Source of the DNA: Ovis canadensis
Taxonomy: Eukaryota; Chordata; Mammalia; Artiodactyla; Bovidae
Direction: 5' to 3'
Length of the DNA: 64,000 bases
Assembly: GCF_042477335.2 (NCBI RefSeq)
Contig: NC_091262.1
Coordinates: 72,960,001-73,024,000, forward strand
Position 1 is the first letter of the stretch. Each line of letters opens with the position of its first letter. Below are positions 1 through 11,285 of the stretch, piece after piece. Both the position numbers and the translations under genes were made by a program. The notes beneath the pieces were generated by a model. It was given only the letters and a program-made list of their open reading frames with translations. It made no database searches and was not told the DNA's origin.

Positions 1-9
1 GGGACACCA

Positions 10-420
10 GAGAGGTTCACAGAGTTACATGGAGAAGAGAAGAGGGAGGAGGGAGTTAGAGGTGACCCAAATGAGATGAGGTGGAATCAAAAGAGGAGAG
101 AGCAAGCTAGCCAATTATCATTTCCTTGTGTGCGCTCCACAGTCTGGACCACTCAGAGATGTTCACGGAGTTACATGGAGAAGAGAAGAAGGAGGAAGGA
201 GACAGAGGTGGCTAGGAGGATAAAAGGGGGAATCAAAAGGAGAGAGACAGATCCAGCCAGTAATCAGTTCCCTAAATGTTCTCCACTGTCTGGAACACAC
301 AGAGATTCACAGAGTTGGGTAGAGAAGAGAAGGGGGAGGGAGGAGACAGAGGCAACCTGGTGGAGAAAAAGGAGAGTCCAAAGGAGGAGAGAGCAGTCAA
401 GCCAGTAATCTTGCTCCCAA
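10..420. repeat. Three tandem copies of a ~145-bp purine-rich unit inside the L1 5' region
   Basis: TTCACAGAGTT or TTCACGGAGTT followed by GGAGAAGAGAAG-like sequence recurs near 17, 162 and 306. Each copy continues into AATCAAAAGGAGAGAG-like and CCAGTAATC-like blocks. Copies are clearly diverged, with small indels. Confidence 0.6.
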
Positions 421-667
421 GTAAAAATGGGTACTGAAGATTGGGTTTTCTAAGGTACAAAATTGATAACAAATACCAAAAAGCAAAAATTAAAAATCTA
501 GAGTAGAGGTTGGATTTTCAAAAATACGATATTAAAGAAAAGAAGAAGAAGAAAAAAGAACAAAGCCACAAAAAAATTTTTTAATATATATATATGAAGT
601 TTGCTTTAAAAATAAGGTCTTTTTTTAAAGTAATAGTAGGTTATAAAAATGAAAATTAAAGGAGTAA

Positions 668-889
668 TACTGCTGCTGCTGCTCAGTTGCTTCAGTTGTG
701 TCTGACTCTGTGCGACCCCATAGACCACAGCCCACCAGGCTCCTCTGTCCCTGGGATTTTCCAGGCAAGAACACTGGAGTGGGTTGTCATTTCCTTCTCC
801 AATGTATGAAAGTGAAAGTGAAGTCGCTCAGTCATGTCCGACTCTTCACAACCCCATGGACTGCACCTCACCAGGCTCCTCCGTAATAG
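668..889 (-). mobile_element. BovA2-type SINE inserted in the L1
   Basis: Two partial Bov-tA-like monomers lie head to tail, read from the minus strand. On the plus strand the element opens with a GCT trinucleotide run and shows the diagnostic complement of the 'GACACGACTGA' end twice. L1 sequence resumes directly afterwards with GTAATAGAGG, and GTAATA is also present before the element, suggesting a short target duplication. Confidence 0.8.
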
Positions 890-2366
890 AGGACTTAAAA
901 TTTTAAAAAGTTAAAATAAAATTAAAAAATGAGAAAAAAAACAAGAATGATTGTAAAAATAGTAAAGATGTATCTAGGACTTTCTCTGGTGGTGTTGTGG
1001 GCAGTGTGGGGTCAGTTAATTTTCGGATAGTTCCTCGGTCCAGCTTATATTTCTCAAGATCTATAGGCCCCTTCCTATGCAGTCGGTACTAACGACAGGG
1101 TTTTAATCGATAGCACCTGTCACTTCCAAGGTGGTTCCCTCTGTTTTAGCTTCTTCTGTTTGCTGGTCTCTTCAGTGTCTGATTTCCGCCCTGACACAAG
1201 GGGGGCGGTGGTGGACACTTTTTAGGCTCACTTGTTCAGTCACACTGTGGGGAGGGAGGGATGCTACAAACAAATAACACTGGTGTGTGCTCGCAGTGTC
1301 TCAGCCACGCTGGGCCTGCCCCCGCTCATGGTGCACACAGCTCAGGCACTAGGTTGCTCCACCGGGAACCATCTGAGGCCGGCCCTGGGCTGCATGCACC
1401 TCCCAGGTCTAAGCCGCTCAGGCTCAGGCACTCAGGTAGTCCTCAAAGGCACAGACTCGGTTGGGCCTGCGTTTTGTGCCCTTCACAGGTCCGAGTAGCT
1501 CAAGTGTTTGGCGAGCACAGTCGCTGCAACTTATCGCCTCTCCCGTCCCTGCTCCTCAGTTTTCTGGGTGTACAACTGGTGCCCCTTCTCAGGAGGATGG
1601 TGACTGTCCAGGACCCCAAGAAGTCTTAGTTAGCAAAGAAGCCTGCTTGAAGTTTGGTAGATAATGTCTCTCTGGGGCTGTGATTGTCCCCTTCCAGCCT
1701 TTCCAGCTCTGGCTGCATGTCACTGGAGGGGTATGGTCTGCAGCCAGCTAATTCTGTTCCATCCTTTGTTCTGTGCATGGTCTTGGCAGTGTCTTATGTT
1801 AGAGCTTTTCACGTGGTAGCTATCCCACAGTCTGGTTTCCTAGTCCAAGTTAGTTCACTCTGATTACATTCAGGGCACTCAGGCCCGATCCTTACTCTAA
1901 GCAATGCAGCCTGCATCTCCCTGCCCAGCCCCCGCTTGCTAGTGGCGGATGCAGGCATCTATGCTGCTTCTCCACTGGGGGAGTTACCATTGGGCTCCTA
2001 ATCTGTGGGGTTTAATTATTTATTTATTTTTCCTCCCTGTTATGTTGCCCTCTGCGCTTCCAAGACTCGCCACAGACTCGGCAGTGAGAGTGTTTCCTGG
2101 TGTTTGGAAACTTCTCTCTTTTTAAGACTCCCTTCCCAGGATGGAGCTCCGTCCTTACCTCTTTTATCTCTTTTTTTGTCTTTTATATTTTTTCCTACCT
2201 CCTTTTGAAGACAATGGGCTGCTTTTCTGGGTTCCTGATGTCCTCTGCCGGCATTCAGAAGTTGTTTTGTGGCATTTACTCAGAGTTTAACTATTCCTTT
2301 GATGAATTTGTGGGGGAGAAAGTGGTCTCCCAGTCCTATTCCTCCTCCATCTTAGGACCGCCCCCC

Positions 2367-2944
2367 TTATATCCTTTCAGATGGGCAAGGTAGAGAGTGG
2401 TGAGACTGAGGTGGTGAGGATAGAGGTGGGGCCTCTCTAAGGTGGTGACCTTAGAGCAGAGAATGAGTGAAGTGAGGGAGTGTGCCAGCGAAGGGGCTGC
2501 AAAAAGGCCATTCAAGCAGCTAACAGCAAGTGCAAATGTCCTGAGGCAGGAAACAGCTTTCTAAAATCTAGAACAGCAGGAAAACCAGAGTTGTTGCAGC
2601 AGAAGGTGGGCAAGGATGGTCATAGGAGAGGTGAGAAAGTTGGCAAGAACAGATCATATGGGGCACTGGAGGGGGAGGAGGGTGGATATATTTCTCTAAG
2701 AGCTGGGGGTCATCAGGTGTCTCCAGCAGAAAGTGAAAGAATCTGAGTTTCCCTTTAAAAGGGTGACAGTGGCTGACTCCATGGATCCAAGGGTCGGCTT
2801 AGGCCCTTACTAACATAGATTCTGGGTCCCCCTGAGACCTGCCAATTCAGAATCACCAGAGAAATAAAACCAGCTGCCTCCTGAGGGCCTGAGCCAGGTC
2901 TTGGACAGGCTCATGATCACTGTGATTTCCTACAACACTGGGAT
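2367..2944. other. No gene seen; unassigned sequence with an old-repeat flavour
   Basis: There is no splice-flanked conserved frame. A block near 2505-2570 reads like an old mammalian interspersed repeat, but I cannot name the family. Confidence 0.4.
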
Positions 2945-3121
2945 GTGTTAAAGAACCCATCTGCCAATGCAGGAGACGTTAGAGACACAGGTTCTATCCC
3001 TGGGTCAGGAAGATCACCTGGAGAAGGGCATGGCAACCCACTCCAGTATTCTTGCCTGGAGGATCCCATGGAGGGAGAAGCCTCGTAGAGTTGGACATGA
3101 CTGAAGCGACTTAGCACACAC
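2945..3121 (+). mobile_element. Bov-tA SINE
   Basis: It contains the Bov-tA hallmarks in order: 'AAAGAACCC', 'AATGCAGGAGAC', 'CATGGCAACCCACTCCAG', 'TCTTGCCTGGA' and 'GACTGAAGCGACTTAGCA'. The left end is degraded. Confidence 0.85.
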
Positions 3122-4629
3122 GCTCTGGGACGAGGGATTCTCACACAACCGCACAGAGAGGAGGGAGCGGCCCAGAGAAGTTGGGTGACCTGAGAAAGGT
3201 GGCAGGGCCCCATGCAGCAGTGGAGCCTGGAGCTGAGCCCAGGTCTCCAGGACCCACCTGCATGGGAGGCTCTTTCCACACCTGCACCCCTTTGGGATCT
3301 CCCTGCAAGTTCAAGACCAGAGATGAGAAAAGGGGCTCAGATGGGCTAAGTCAGGCTCTGGGATAAGAGGATCTGAGGAGGGGTCAGCTGGAGGAGGGGC
3401 TCTGAGAGGGTCTGATGAGACTGATGCTCTGTGCGTGAGCCTAGGAGGCAGCAGAGGGGCGGGGGCAGGGAGGAGTGGCAGGGAAGAAGAGGATGGGGGC
3501 TTGGGTGCCACCTAGAGAGGACAGAGGGGACATAGCTGGAGAGGACCCAGCTGGCTTGAGAGCTGTGATGTCTCTGGATTCCAGGGACCGGTGTGCAGGA
3601 AGCCAGATCCCCACCCTGGGTTGGGGAAAGAGAACATCCATGCACGGGGAGGTCAGGGGGCTCCAGCAGGTGCACGAGGTACCTGGCCTTCTGTCAGACC
3701 AGCCGTCTGCACTGTGACCCTCTCATCTGGTCAGGGATTGCCTCCCCCCACAAGACTCTGGGCTCAGTTCTGACTCCAGCACTACCAGCTGCTGGGCCTC
3801 GGGCAGCTCCCTCAGCTTCCTGAACCTCTGTTTCCATCTCGGTGAGTGGGAACCTGTAAACTGCCCCTCCCCCCAGGGGGGACTGTGTGATGCTGAAAGG
3901 GGGCGGGATCTTGAGGCCTTTGCACAGTGATTGGCACAGAGCACATGCTCCGTGGCTCACTGATCACGGTGACTGCTGTCACTGTCACCAATGACAATTG
4001 GTGCCCCTGCTTCCATACCAAGGGCCCCAGAGGATGGAGGCCCCTCGGGAATGGCTCCTGGCCACTGTGCCCATGGCTGTGGCTCACGGTCTGACCCTGA
4101 TTAACCAAGGCACGTTGATCTCCTCCACTCTAGTCACCAAGACCCCTAACTCCAGGCCAGCCCTGCCTCTGTCAGGGGAGGATGTGGAATGCATCAGGTG
4201 GTGGAGGAGCCCAGCTGGGAACCTGCAAGGAGCTGGTCTCCCAGGTAGGGGTGCTGGGAGGCAGAGGGGTGATCTGGAGGGAGAAAGGCCCAGCTCAGCT
4301 GCGGGATGGCAGGGTCCAGGGGCTGTGCTGGAAGACGTCAGGGCTGGAGCCCCTGCAGGTGAGCACAAGGACACATCCCAGGCCCTGGGGAGGAAGAAGT
4401 GAACCTTGACCTGGAACCAGAACCCCCGGAAGTGGGCAGCAGGGGCCCCTCCCTGTCCTGGGCCTGTGGGCCAGTGGGCTTGGTCACAGGCACAGAGCCT
4501 GCTCCTGGGCCTTCTGGTGAGTCTAAAGGAGAGGGGCCCAGGGGTGGGGAGGTCTGGGTGCTTGACCTCAGGGCCCAGGCAGCAGCAGGGCGTGGAGTCA
4601 GGTGGATCAGGGCAGAGACACACACGAAG
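3122..4629. other. Downstream flank of the serpin pseudogene; MIR remnant, no gene
   Basis: G/C-rich unique DNA. About 3765-3955 resembles a plus-strand MIR: 'AGCTGCTGGGCCTCGGGCA', then 'CCTGAACCTCTGTTTCCATCT', then 'TTGGCACAGAGCACATGCTC'. Overlapping open frames here have no recognisable domains and look like chance frames in G/C-rich DNA. Confidence 0.5.
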
Positions 4630-5050
4630 GAGTGCAGTCCAAGGAAGGTGCTTTATTGCTGTTGAAGGAGCCTCCTCGTGACCAGGACACAGACTCCCTG
4701 TGCATGTGGAGCCCCCAGCATCGTCATGTCACCTTCCCAGGGGTGAGCAGGTGGGGACAGGCAGGGTGGATCCTCAGTGCCCAAGGGCCAGGCTGCACCC
4801 AGGGACCTGGGCACCCTGCTCCTTAGAGAGGGCACCCACAGCTCAGAGCTGAGCTCTAGGCTTGAGTGGGGTTGGTGACTCTCCCCAAAAAGATGATGCT
4901 CTGGGTGTCTTTGAGAACTGCAGCAATCAGGAAGGGCCTGTCGAAACGCACAATGGTTTTAAGTGAGGATTGGGGGATAATTTGTACTCCCGTAGCAGCA
5001 GCTCCTTCCGTGCCCTCCTCATCCACGTCCAGCACAGCGCTGTGGACCAC
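4630..5050 (-). pseudogene. Serpin pseudogene exon 5: reactive loop, C-terminus and 3' UTR
   Basis: The acceptor is TGTCCCCACAG ending at 5051. The coding part runs 5050-4856, in phase with exon 4, and ends in TAG at 4858-4856. It encodes about 64 residues: '[19 protein letters not shown]' (the inhibitory hinge), a short reactive loop '[13 protein letters not shown]', the serpin signature '[12 protein letters not shown]', and the end '[11 protein letters not shown]'. No lesion is visible in this exon. The loop between 'AATG' and 'IVRF' is about three residues shorter than in human SERPINA3 as I recall it. The 3' UTR extends to just past the AATAAA at 4657-4652. Confidence 0.9.
4652..4657 (-). 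promoter_or_regulatory. Polyadenylation signal AATAAA of the serpin pseudogene
   Basis: The minus strand reads GCAATAAAGC about 200 bp after the stop codon, a normal distance for a serpin 3' UTR. Confidence 0.8.
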
Positions 5051-6636
5051 CTGTGGGGACAGCAGAGTATTACCAATCGGAGATGGGGTGGGCGGGAGGT
5101 GAGCAGCTGCCTGAGTGCCTCTAAGGGAACTGATATTCATCAACCTTCTGCCACTGGCCTGTCACTATGCTGTCTACCTTTTCAACTTTGTTTTTCCCAA
5201 CAAATCTGTCAGCTGGTTCACATATACATGACCCAAGGCTGAGCAAAGCACAGTCAAATGGGCTGTAAGTCCTGGACCCAGGGTCAGAGAAGCAAAGAGC
5301 AGGGACTCCCTGATCTGAATCCCCTCTGTCTGAGTCCAGAGACTCTGCTGTCCCCAGACACTCCCTAGTGCAGGGGGAGGCGCCAGATCGAGGCATATTT
5401 CTTGCAGGCAACTGTCCACAGTCCCTCCACGTCGAAGCAGCAGATGGGCCAGCACTGCTTTCTGCTTCTTTCCTGCCCTGGCTGACATGCCCCTCAGCCC
5501 TTTGCCTAGGATCGGCTTCCCATCCCTGGACCACAAAGTCCCATAGCACCTCTGTCTGCTTTATCAGGTCCTCTGGCATGTGGGTGCAGGGGAGCCTGCA
5601 GGGCTGCCCAGCACCCACCCCCTCATTCCCTCTGACTTCTCTCCTTCTCAGATCGCCGTATCAGGACCCCTGGTGTTCTTCTCTCCTGCTCTCAGTGTAT
5701 ATTGATCATGATGACCCTGAGCCAATGTTAGTACTTATTACCTCTTACCTGCTCTGCTGAGCACCGCACAGGAGCCAAGAACTATCATATGTCTTTTAAA
5801 AATGACAAGATTCAGGACTAAGGGCTTTAATAATTTATCCCATAGGCAGTAAAATGTGCTGAAAGGGATGGGGGTTTACAGCTGATTCCACCTCAGGCAC
5901 ATTCCCAAGACTGATGTCTATCCCCAAATATATTACAAAGAAGGTAGAACCAGCCTCCAAGATGGTTATAACCCAGCTCCCCTGAGCTTGAGGGTTGCAG
6001 GCAGGGTAACTGAGTAATGCCCAGCATATTAAAAAACAAAGACATCATTTTATCGACAAAGGTCTGTGTAGCCAAAGCTATGGTTTTTCCAGTAGTCATG
6101 TACAAGTGTGAGAGCTGGACATAAAGAAGGCTGAAGAATTGATGGTTTTGAGCTGTGGTGTTGGAGAAGACTCTTGAGAGTCCCTTGGATTGTAAGGAGA
6201 TCAAACTCATCAATCCTAAAGGCAATCAGTCCTGAATATTCATTGGAAGGACTGATTTTGAAGCTGAAGCTCTTATATTTTGCCCACCTGATGCGAAGAA
6301 CTGACTCATTGTAAAAGACCTTGATGCTGGGAAAGATTGAAGGCGGGAGGATAAGGGGACGACACAGGATAAGATGGTTGGATGACATCACCAACTCAAT
6401 GGACATGAGTTTGAGTAAACTCTGGGAGTTGGTGATGGACAGGGAGGCCTGGCATGCTGCAGTCCATGGGGGTTTCAAAGAGTCAGACACGACTGAGCTA
6501 CTGAACTGCACTGAACTGATCTGAGTAGTGAGCAATGTCGTTGTTTTGCAAATTCAAGATCAGCCAGAGGTCTGCCTGCCTGTCACTTTTCAAGTTCCCA
6601 TGTGGAAGATGAAATGTCCAAAGTTTAAAAACTCAC
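5051..6636 (-). other. Serpin pseudogene intron 4
   Basis: It begins GTGAGT at 6636-6631 on the minus strand and ends CCACAG at 5056-5051. It contains a BovB LINE fragment at 6019-6524. No other gene-like content was seen. Confidence 0.8.
6019..6524 (+). mobile_element. BovB (RTE) LINE 3' fragment
   Basis: Characteristic BovB 3' sequence: 'GCTATGGTTTTTCCAGTAGT', 'GGAGAAGACTCTTGAGAGTC' and 'GGAAGGACTGATTTTGAAGC', through the 'GGTGATGGACAGGGAGGCCT' end and the ACTGAACTG tail. Conceptual translation gives the degraded C-terminal block '[19 protein letters not shown]'. Confidence 0.9.
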
Positions 6637-6787
6637 CTGGGAAACTTTTAAGTTCCCGACACCTGTGATTCCTGACAGGTCAGCCTCAGAGGTGAAGACT
6701 TTCTGGATGCTCAGCTCAGAAAGGGTGTCTTCCAGATTATAGTCGCTGGAGATGGAAAACTTTGGCAGGCTGAGGGTATGTATCAAT
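6637..6787 (-). pseudogene. Serpin pseudogene exon 4
   Basis: The acceptor CTCCTAG precedes 6787 and the donor CAG|GTGAGT follows 6637 on the minus strand. The 151-bp exon is open throughout: '[19 protein letters not shown]', then '[18 protein letters not shown]', then '[13 protein letters not shown]'. These are the conserved LPKFSI and ADLSGITG serpin blocks. It is too short to have been listed as a long reading frame and was found by matching phase and splice sites between exons 3 and 5. Confidence 0.9.
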
Positions 6788-8814
6788 CTAGGAGGTGAGA
6801 AAATAAACTTGATGGCTTACTCAACTCGGTGCTCACCGTTCTCCTCCGCTCAGCTAGGTCTTCCTGGGTTTTGTCTCCATCCACCCCATTCTCCCTGGAA
6901 TAAGCACTCCTTTCCTCAGTTTCCAGATTCCTCGGGCTAACTCTCCTTAATTCCTTCATTATGCATTCTTGTCTGCAGCTGTCTCACCTTCAGGGCAGCG
7001 TGCCAAGGCAGGGGCTGTGGGCTTGCCCCCACCTGGCCCTGCTTCTCCCCTGCAAGCCTGCAGGGCTCAGGAATCACCCTTCTCCAACATGGATTCCACA
7101 GCTGCTGGGAGACCGTGCTGGGGGGAGGGGGAGGGGGATGTGGGAGCACCGGGAGGGATGTACCAGGGTCACCAGGAAGGCTTCTTGCAGGAGGTGGCAT
7201 CCAGTTTGAGTCCCTGGGGAGAGGAAGGAGTGGGCTGGGTGAAGAGGAGGCCACGAGGCGGGTGGAGACACTTGCAGGAAAGAGGGGCTGATGCAGGGAG
7301 GCGAGGGGCTTGGCAGGGACAACAGTGGGACGTGGAGGGCTGGAGGCTGCATTCAAGGGCTTGGGGGGCCTGAATCACCCAATTCAGTATCTCTGTCTCG
7401 CCTTCCCAGTGAGCTCCTTGCGGGCAGGCTGCTGCATCTGAGCAGAGCCGCCAGCAGGTTCTTGGAGTGAGAGATGCTGTCTCCCACCCCCCGGCTCCCC
7501 TCTCCCTCTCTCTGTCTGCACTTCCCTTAAGACTCTTACCATGGTGACTGGTCTGACAGATGCTAAGTGCGAGGAGACTGAGGCTCCCCCTAAACTGTGG
7601 GTCCCTTGTAACAGGGAGGTAGTTATTCCTCCTCATTGACCTACCTTCTTTTTTCCTTACATTCATCCTTCCTCCCTCCTTTATACACGAGTCAATAAAT
7701 TCCTACTGAGCATCCTTTATGGGCCAGGAATGTATAGATACATGTCCCCTAGGTGCTTGTAAATCAAGGTGTCTGATGAGTATTTTCTCCATTTACAGCT
7801 CGTCACTGGGCCCCTGCCTTGTGGTAGCTCTTGGGGTTGGAGGAGGAAAGGCTGGGAAGGGAGAACAGGCAGGGCAAGAGGGTCCCCCGTCCTGGGTCTC
7901 CTGGGATCTGCAGGGAGGAGGGGCTGGGAGTCAGGAGCCCCACAGCTCAGGTCCCCTGGACAGGAGTCAGGAAGGGGCTGCAGCCTCTACTTCACATGCA
8001 GGCAGGTCTCCAGTCCCCTGTGCTTTCTGAAGTGCCTCCCACATCCATCCCCTCTGGGTCTGCCCATCCCACACTCAGAACAGAGGGTCAAGGACACCTC
8101 TCCCCTCCCAGCAGGGAGCTGAGCCCCAGAGAAGCCCAGGGAGTGGCGGGGGGAGTGTGAGCCTGGGAGTGGGACTCTGGGTCTCGGGCACCCCCGCCCC
8201 CCTCATGCTGCCCACACCCCCTCCCTACCCACCCTGCAGACCCTGGCCCAGCACTGCCTCTCCCTCTTGTCCCTCTGAGATCGGTCTCCTGAACCCCACC
8301 TCCTGGCCTGTGTGTCTCTCCTCCGTTTACCCAGTACTTGACCCCTCCCCATGCTTCCTGCTCCTCCTGGTCCAGCCCCCAGCACCCTCCCCTGGGTGAG
8401 CCCCCTGGGCTCCTGGTGGCCTCCCTGCCTCCATGCATGTCCTCTGCCATCTGCTCTCCACTCGGCGCCCTGGGTGATCCTTTTAAAGCATCACTCAGAT
8501 CTTTCACTGTTTGTGATGAGTTTCCATTTCCCTTAGACGGTGGGGTAGTCAAAGGGTCTGCAAGGCCTTGGGTGACCTTAGTCCTCCCTGAGGACCCAGA
8601 CCTCGCCCAGCTTCCCCCCTCCCTCCCTCTGGTCTCCTGCTCTGGCCTCACTAATCCTCAACCACACCAGGCTCATCCTGCCTTGGAGGCTTTGCACTGG
8701 CTGTTCCCTCGGCCAACGAGGCTTTTCCCAACACATCTGCACGGCTCGGTCCGTCACCTCAAACACCACCTAAGGGCCCCCCTAGTTACAATCACAAAAT
8801 ACCTCTGGGTCCAA

Positions 8815-8817
8815 TTT

Positions 8818-8857
<40 letters not shown>

Positions 8858-8868
8858 TTTTTTTTTTT
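8815..8868. repeat. (TTTC)n microsatellite ending in a T run
   Basis: About ten perfect TTTC units are followed by a run of T. Confidence 0.95.
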
Positions 8869-8959
8869 GCTTTTCTATCCCTCTCTCTCCCTTTCTAACC
8901 ATTCAACACACCAAATTATTCATTACATTTATTTCTCATAGGTCTATGTCAATCACAGA

Positions 8960-9095
8960 GTAAGCTCATGAGGGCAGAGAATTTACTGTTCTATCTGCTG
9001 ACCTACCCTCAGAGCATAATTAGTCCCTGGCACACACTAGATTCTCAATCAACCTGTGAAAGCAGCACTGAATGGTTGGCTAAATAAATGAATGA
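8960..9095 (+). repeat. L2-type ancient LINE 3' remnant
   Basis: 'AAGCTCATGAGGGCAGAGA', 'CCCTGGCACACACTAGATTC' and 'AAATAAATGAATGAA' follow the order of the L2 3' end. Confidence 0.55.
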
Positions 9096-9490
9096 ACGTA
9101 ATGTGCAGCCCCTGCAAAGCTGATTCTCAGTGTCTATCTCACCTGAGCCCTCAGCTGATACAATTCCATCTGCTCCCCCACCCAAGAGGTGGGGACATGA
9201 GACAACACCACACGTGCTGGGGGCTTTGTTGAGGAGCCTCACGATACAGCACTTGTTAGTGTGAGAGGAAGGCCCTGTCCCCTCTGACGCCATCATCTTA
9301 CAGAAGGAAAGAATCAGGCTCAGAGCCACACAGGCAGCAAAGGGCAAGGATATCTCAGTACAGGCTCTCCCACCTCTGCCCCCAGTCCCACACATTCCTG
9401 AGGCCCTGTTGCTGGGGGTCAGGAGTCCAGGAAGAGGGGGAAGGACCAAGATGGCAGCTGAACCCACAGCTCTAGGCCCTGGGGAGTCAC

Positions 9491-9761
9491 CTGGGCTGCA
9501 GGGAGTTTCACCACCTCTTCAGCGTCTCCGGGATCAGCTTGGCTTCCAGGTCCTGCATTTTGCCCTCGTCGGGGAGGATGAAGAGGGCGCTGTCATTGCT
9601 GGTGTACGTGAGCTCCACCAGTGTGCAGCCCAGCTCCTCATCCCGGAAGTAAGGGATCACCAGGGCAATGTTCATCATGGACACCTGCACTGTCTCGTTC
9701 TTGCTCACATGGAACTCTGCCTGCTCAGTGCGCTTGGGGTCAAAGGGGATCTGCCACCTGG
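9491..9761 (-). pseudogene. Serpin pseudogene exon 3 with a nonsense codon near its end
   Basis: Acceptor CGCCTCCAG ends at 9762 and donor CAG|GTGACT begins at 9490. Length is 271 bp, the size expected for the clade-A third exon. It joins exon 2 to give '[19 protein letters not shown]' and continues through '[19 protein letters not shown]' to '[14 protein letters not shown]'. A TGA at 9510-9508 replaces what is normally an arginine codon (CGA) just before 'NSLQPR'. A CpG transition would explain it. The rest of the exon is undamaged. Confidence 0.92.
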
Positions 9762-10821
9762 CTGGAGGCGGGGGGACAGGTGAGGAGTCTGTGAGTGCAA
9801 GTCTCTCCCTCCTCGGCCCTGCCTGTGCCAGCAGCGCCCCACACCACGTGCCTCTGGGGTGGGCCTGCCAGCTGTGCACATACACCTGGGCAGATGGGTA
9901 AGCCCTCGGGGATGGGGGTGAACCTCGCAGGTCAGGATTGAGAAGAGGGGCATGAAACAAAGCTGGTTAGTTGTGCTACATGCAAAGTCAGCAGGAACTG
10001 TGCAGGGCAAGGGAGAGATGGGGATGAGGCTGGGCCTGGGGAGATACGGGACCTCCTGGTCCTTCAAGGGAACAAGTGACCAGAGGCTAATTGTTGGCTT
10101 TGTAGGAAGGACACACATCCCCACGGCCTTGTGAGCCCAACTGGAGCAGGAGCCACACGGGGACCCGGAGGGCAGCGCGGGGTCAACAGACGTCTCCACG
10201 CAGAATGAGTCTCTTTCTGAGGCTGGGACTTCTGTGGGAGATTAGGGCTCTGGGGCTTCATGGAGTGTGTATCCATGCCCACCTCCTTCTTTGATTCCAT
10301 CCCTGCCTGTGTCCCCATGGGGAGAGGCAGGAGCAGACAGAGAGGGGCTGGCCGGGTGCCCCCGGGGAGGAAATTTTAGAGGAGAAATTCTCAAGACGGA
10401 GTGGGTTGTTAGGAGAAGAAAGCATGAGAGATACAGGTAACAAACACGGCAGGTTATGCCTGGATTCCTTTTCCAAGGAAATGCCACCCTGTGCCTTGAT
10501 TTACAGATGAAAACACAGATGAAGGAAGGGTGTCCCTGGACTTACCCCGGAGCCCCTAACTCAGGGCTAACTTGTCCCCCACAGCTAGGGTCTCTTAGAC
10601 ACCTGACCATTTCATGATTCAATGATAATTTTTTGTGTCTTATCTATCTTGAGTCCCTTTTGCACTGCTGGCTCCCTGGGTGAAGTCTTTCTGCCTTCAC
10701 TCTGCCTCTGATGAGTCTCCTGGCTGAGGTTTGTCATAGCAACTTGCTATCGATGTGACTGGGCACAGGACCAGCTAGAATCTGGAAAGATATTGTGCCC
10801 CGGAGGGAGTTTCAAGAGGGA

Positions 10822-10933
10822 GGGAACATGTGTATACCTATGGCTGATTCATATTGATGTTTGGCAGAAACCAACCCAATTCTGTAAAGCAATTATCCTT
10901 CAATTAAAAAATAGATGAATTAAAAAAAAAAAA
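10822..10933 (+). mobile_element. Ruminant L1 3' end with poly(A)
   Basis: 'GTGTATACCTATGGCTGATTC' followed by 'AATTATCCTTCAATTAAAAA' and a poly(A) tail is the usual 3' terminus of ruminant L1. Confidence 0.75.
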
Positions 10934-11285
10934 GAAGATACTGTGGCCTGGATATTGTCCAACCCCAAGACTTTCCCCAGATGTGGTCTTGCCTCCGGAT
11001 AGCAGAAGCGCATCCGCTGAAGAATCTTGGGATGGCCGGGCTGCTCGGGGGCTGTCACACTGTGAAGATGGCCACCAGCCCCACCTCAACCCCCAGAGAC
11101 CGGGTCTGTTTAGAGGGAGCCCACGTCTGACACAGCCTGCAGTGTGCGGAGCCGAGGCCTTCCTGAGTCATCCTAAAGTGTCTCATCAAGAAGGAATCTG
11201 GAGCTCCCATCCCCCACGGGATAGATCTGAAAAGAAAGCTCTCCTTTTGGCAGCAGGCGAGTTTAACTCAGAATAAAGTCTCCCT

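Larger units (their letters stand above)
1..2366 (-). mobile_element. 5' region of a bovine-type L1 LINE (minus strand), running off the left edge
   Basis: The stretch matches, from memory, the 5' untranslated region of the young ruminant L1 family read on the minus strand. The presumed 5' end is at about 2366, where the minus strand begins G-rich and soon reads AAGATGG, the YY1-type motif usual at L1 5' ends. The distal part (about 10-420) contains three diverged copies of a roughly 145-bp purine-rich unit, starting near 17, 162 and 306 with TTCAC(A/G)GAGTT. ORF1 and ORF2 would lie left of the window. Short open frames here, for example 1232-1664, are non-coding L1 sequence. Family assignment is recall, not a search. 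Confidence 0.65.
6788..9490 (-). other. Serpin pseudogene intron 3
   Basis: It starts GTGACT at 9490 and ends with a TAG acceptor at 6788 on the minus strand. It is G/C-rich with many chance frames (for example 7074-7666 and 8088-8651) that have low-complexity Pro/Ser/Gly composition and no conserved domain. It holds the microsatellite and L2 remnant listed separately. Confidence 0.75.

Noticed and set aside
1232..1664. Overlapping plus-strand reading frames as a small gene
   Set aside because: They lie inside L1 5' sequence read in antisense.
3430..3460. GGCAGCAGAGGGGCGGGG as a CTCF site
   Set aside because: An extra G disrupts the core spacing and the 5' CC is missing.
4084..4623. Long minus-strand frame downstream of the serpin
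   Set aside because: Biased Pro/Ser/Leu composition in G/C-rich DNA, overlapping open frames on both strands, and no domain or splice pattern.
8088..8898. Opposed long frames in serpin intron 3
   Set aside because: Low-complexity Gly/Pro/Ser composition. The plus-strand frame ends in translated TTTC microsatellite. This is chance openness.
9508..9960. Exon 3 frame continued upstream of 9761 as coding
   Set aside because: The CAG acceptor at 9764-9762 and phase with exon 2 show that residues encoded above 9761 are intronic.
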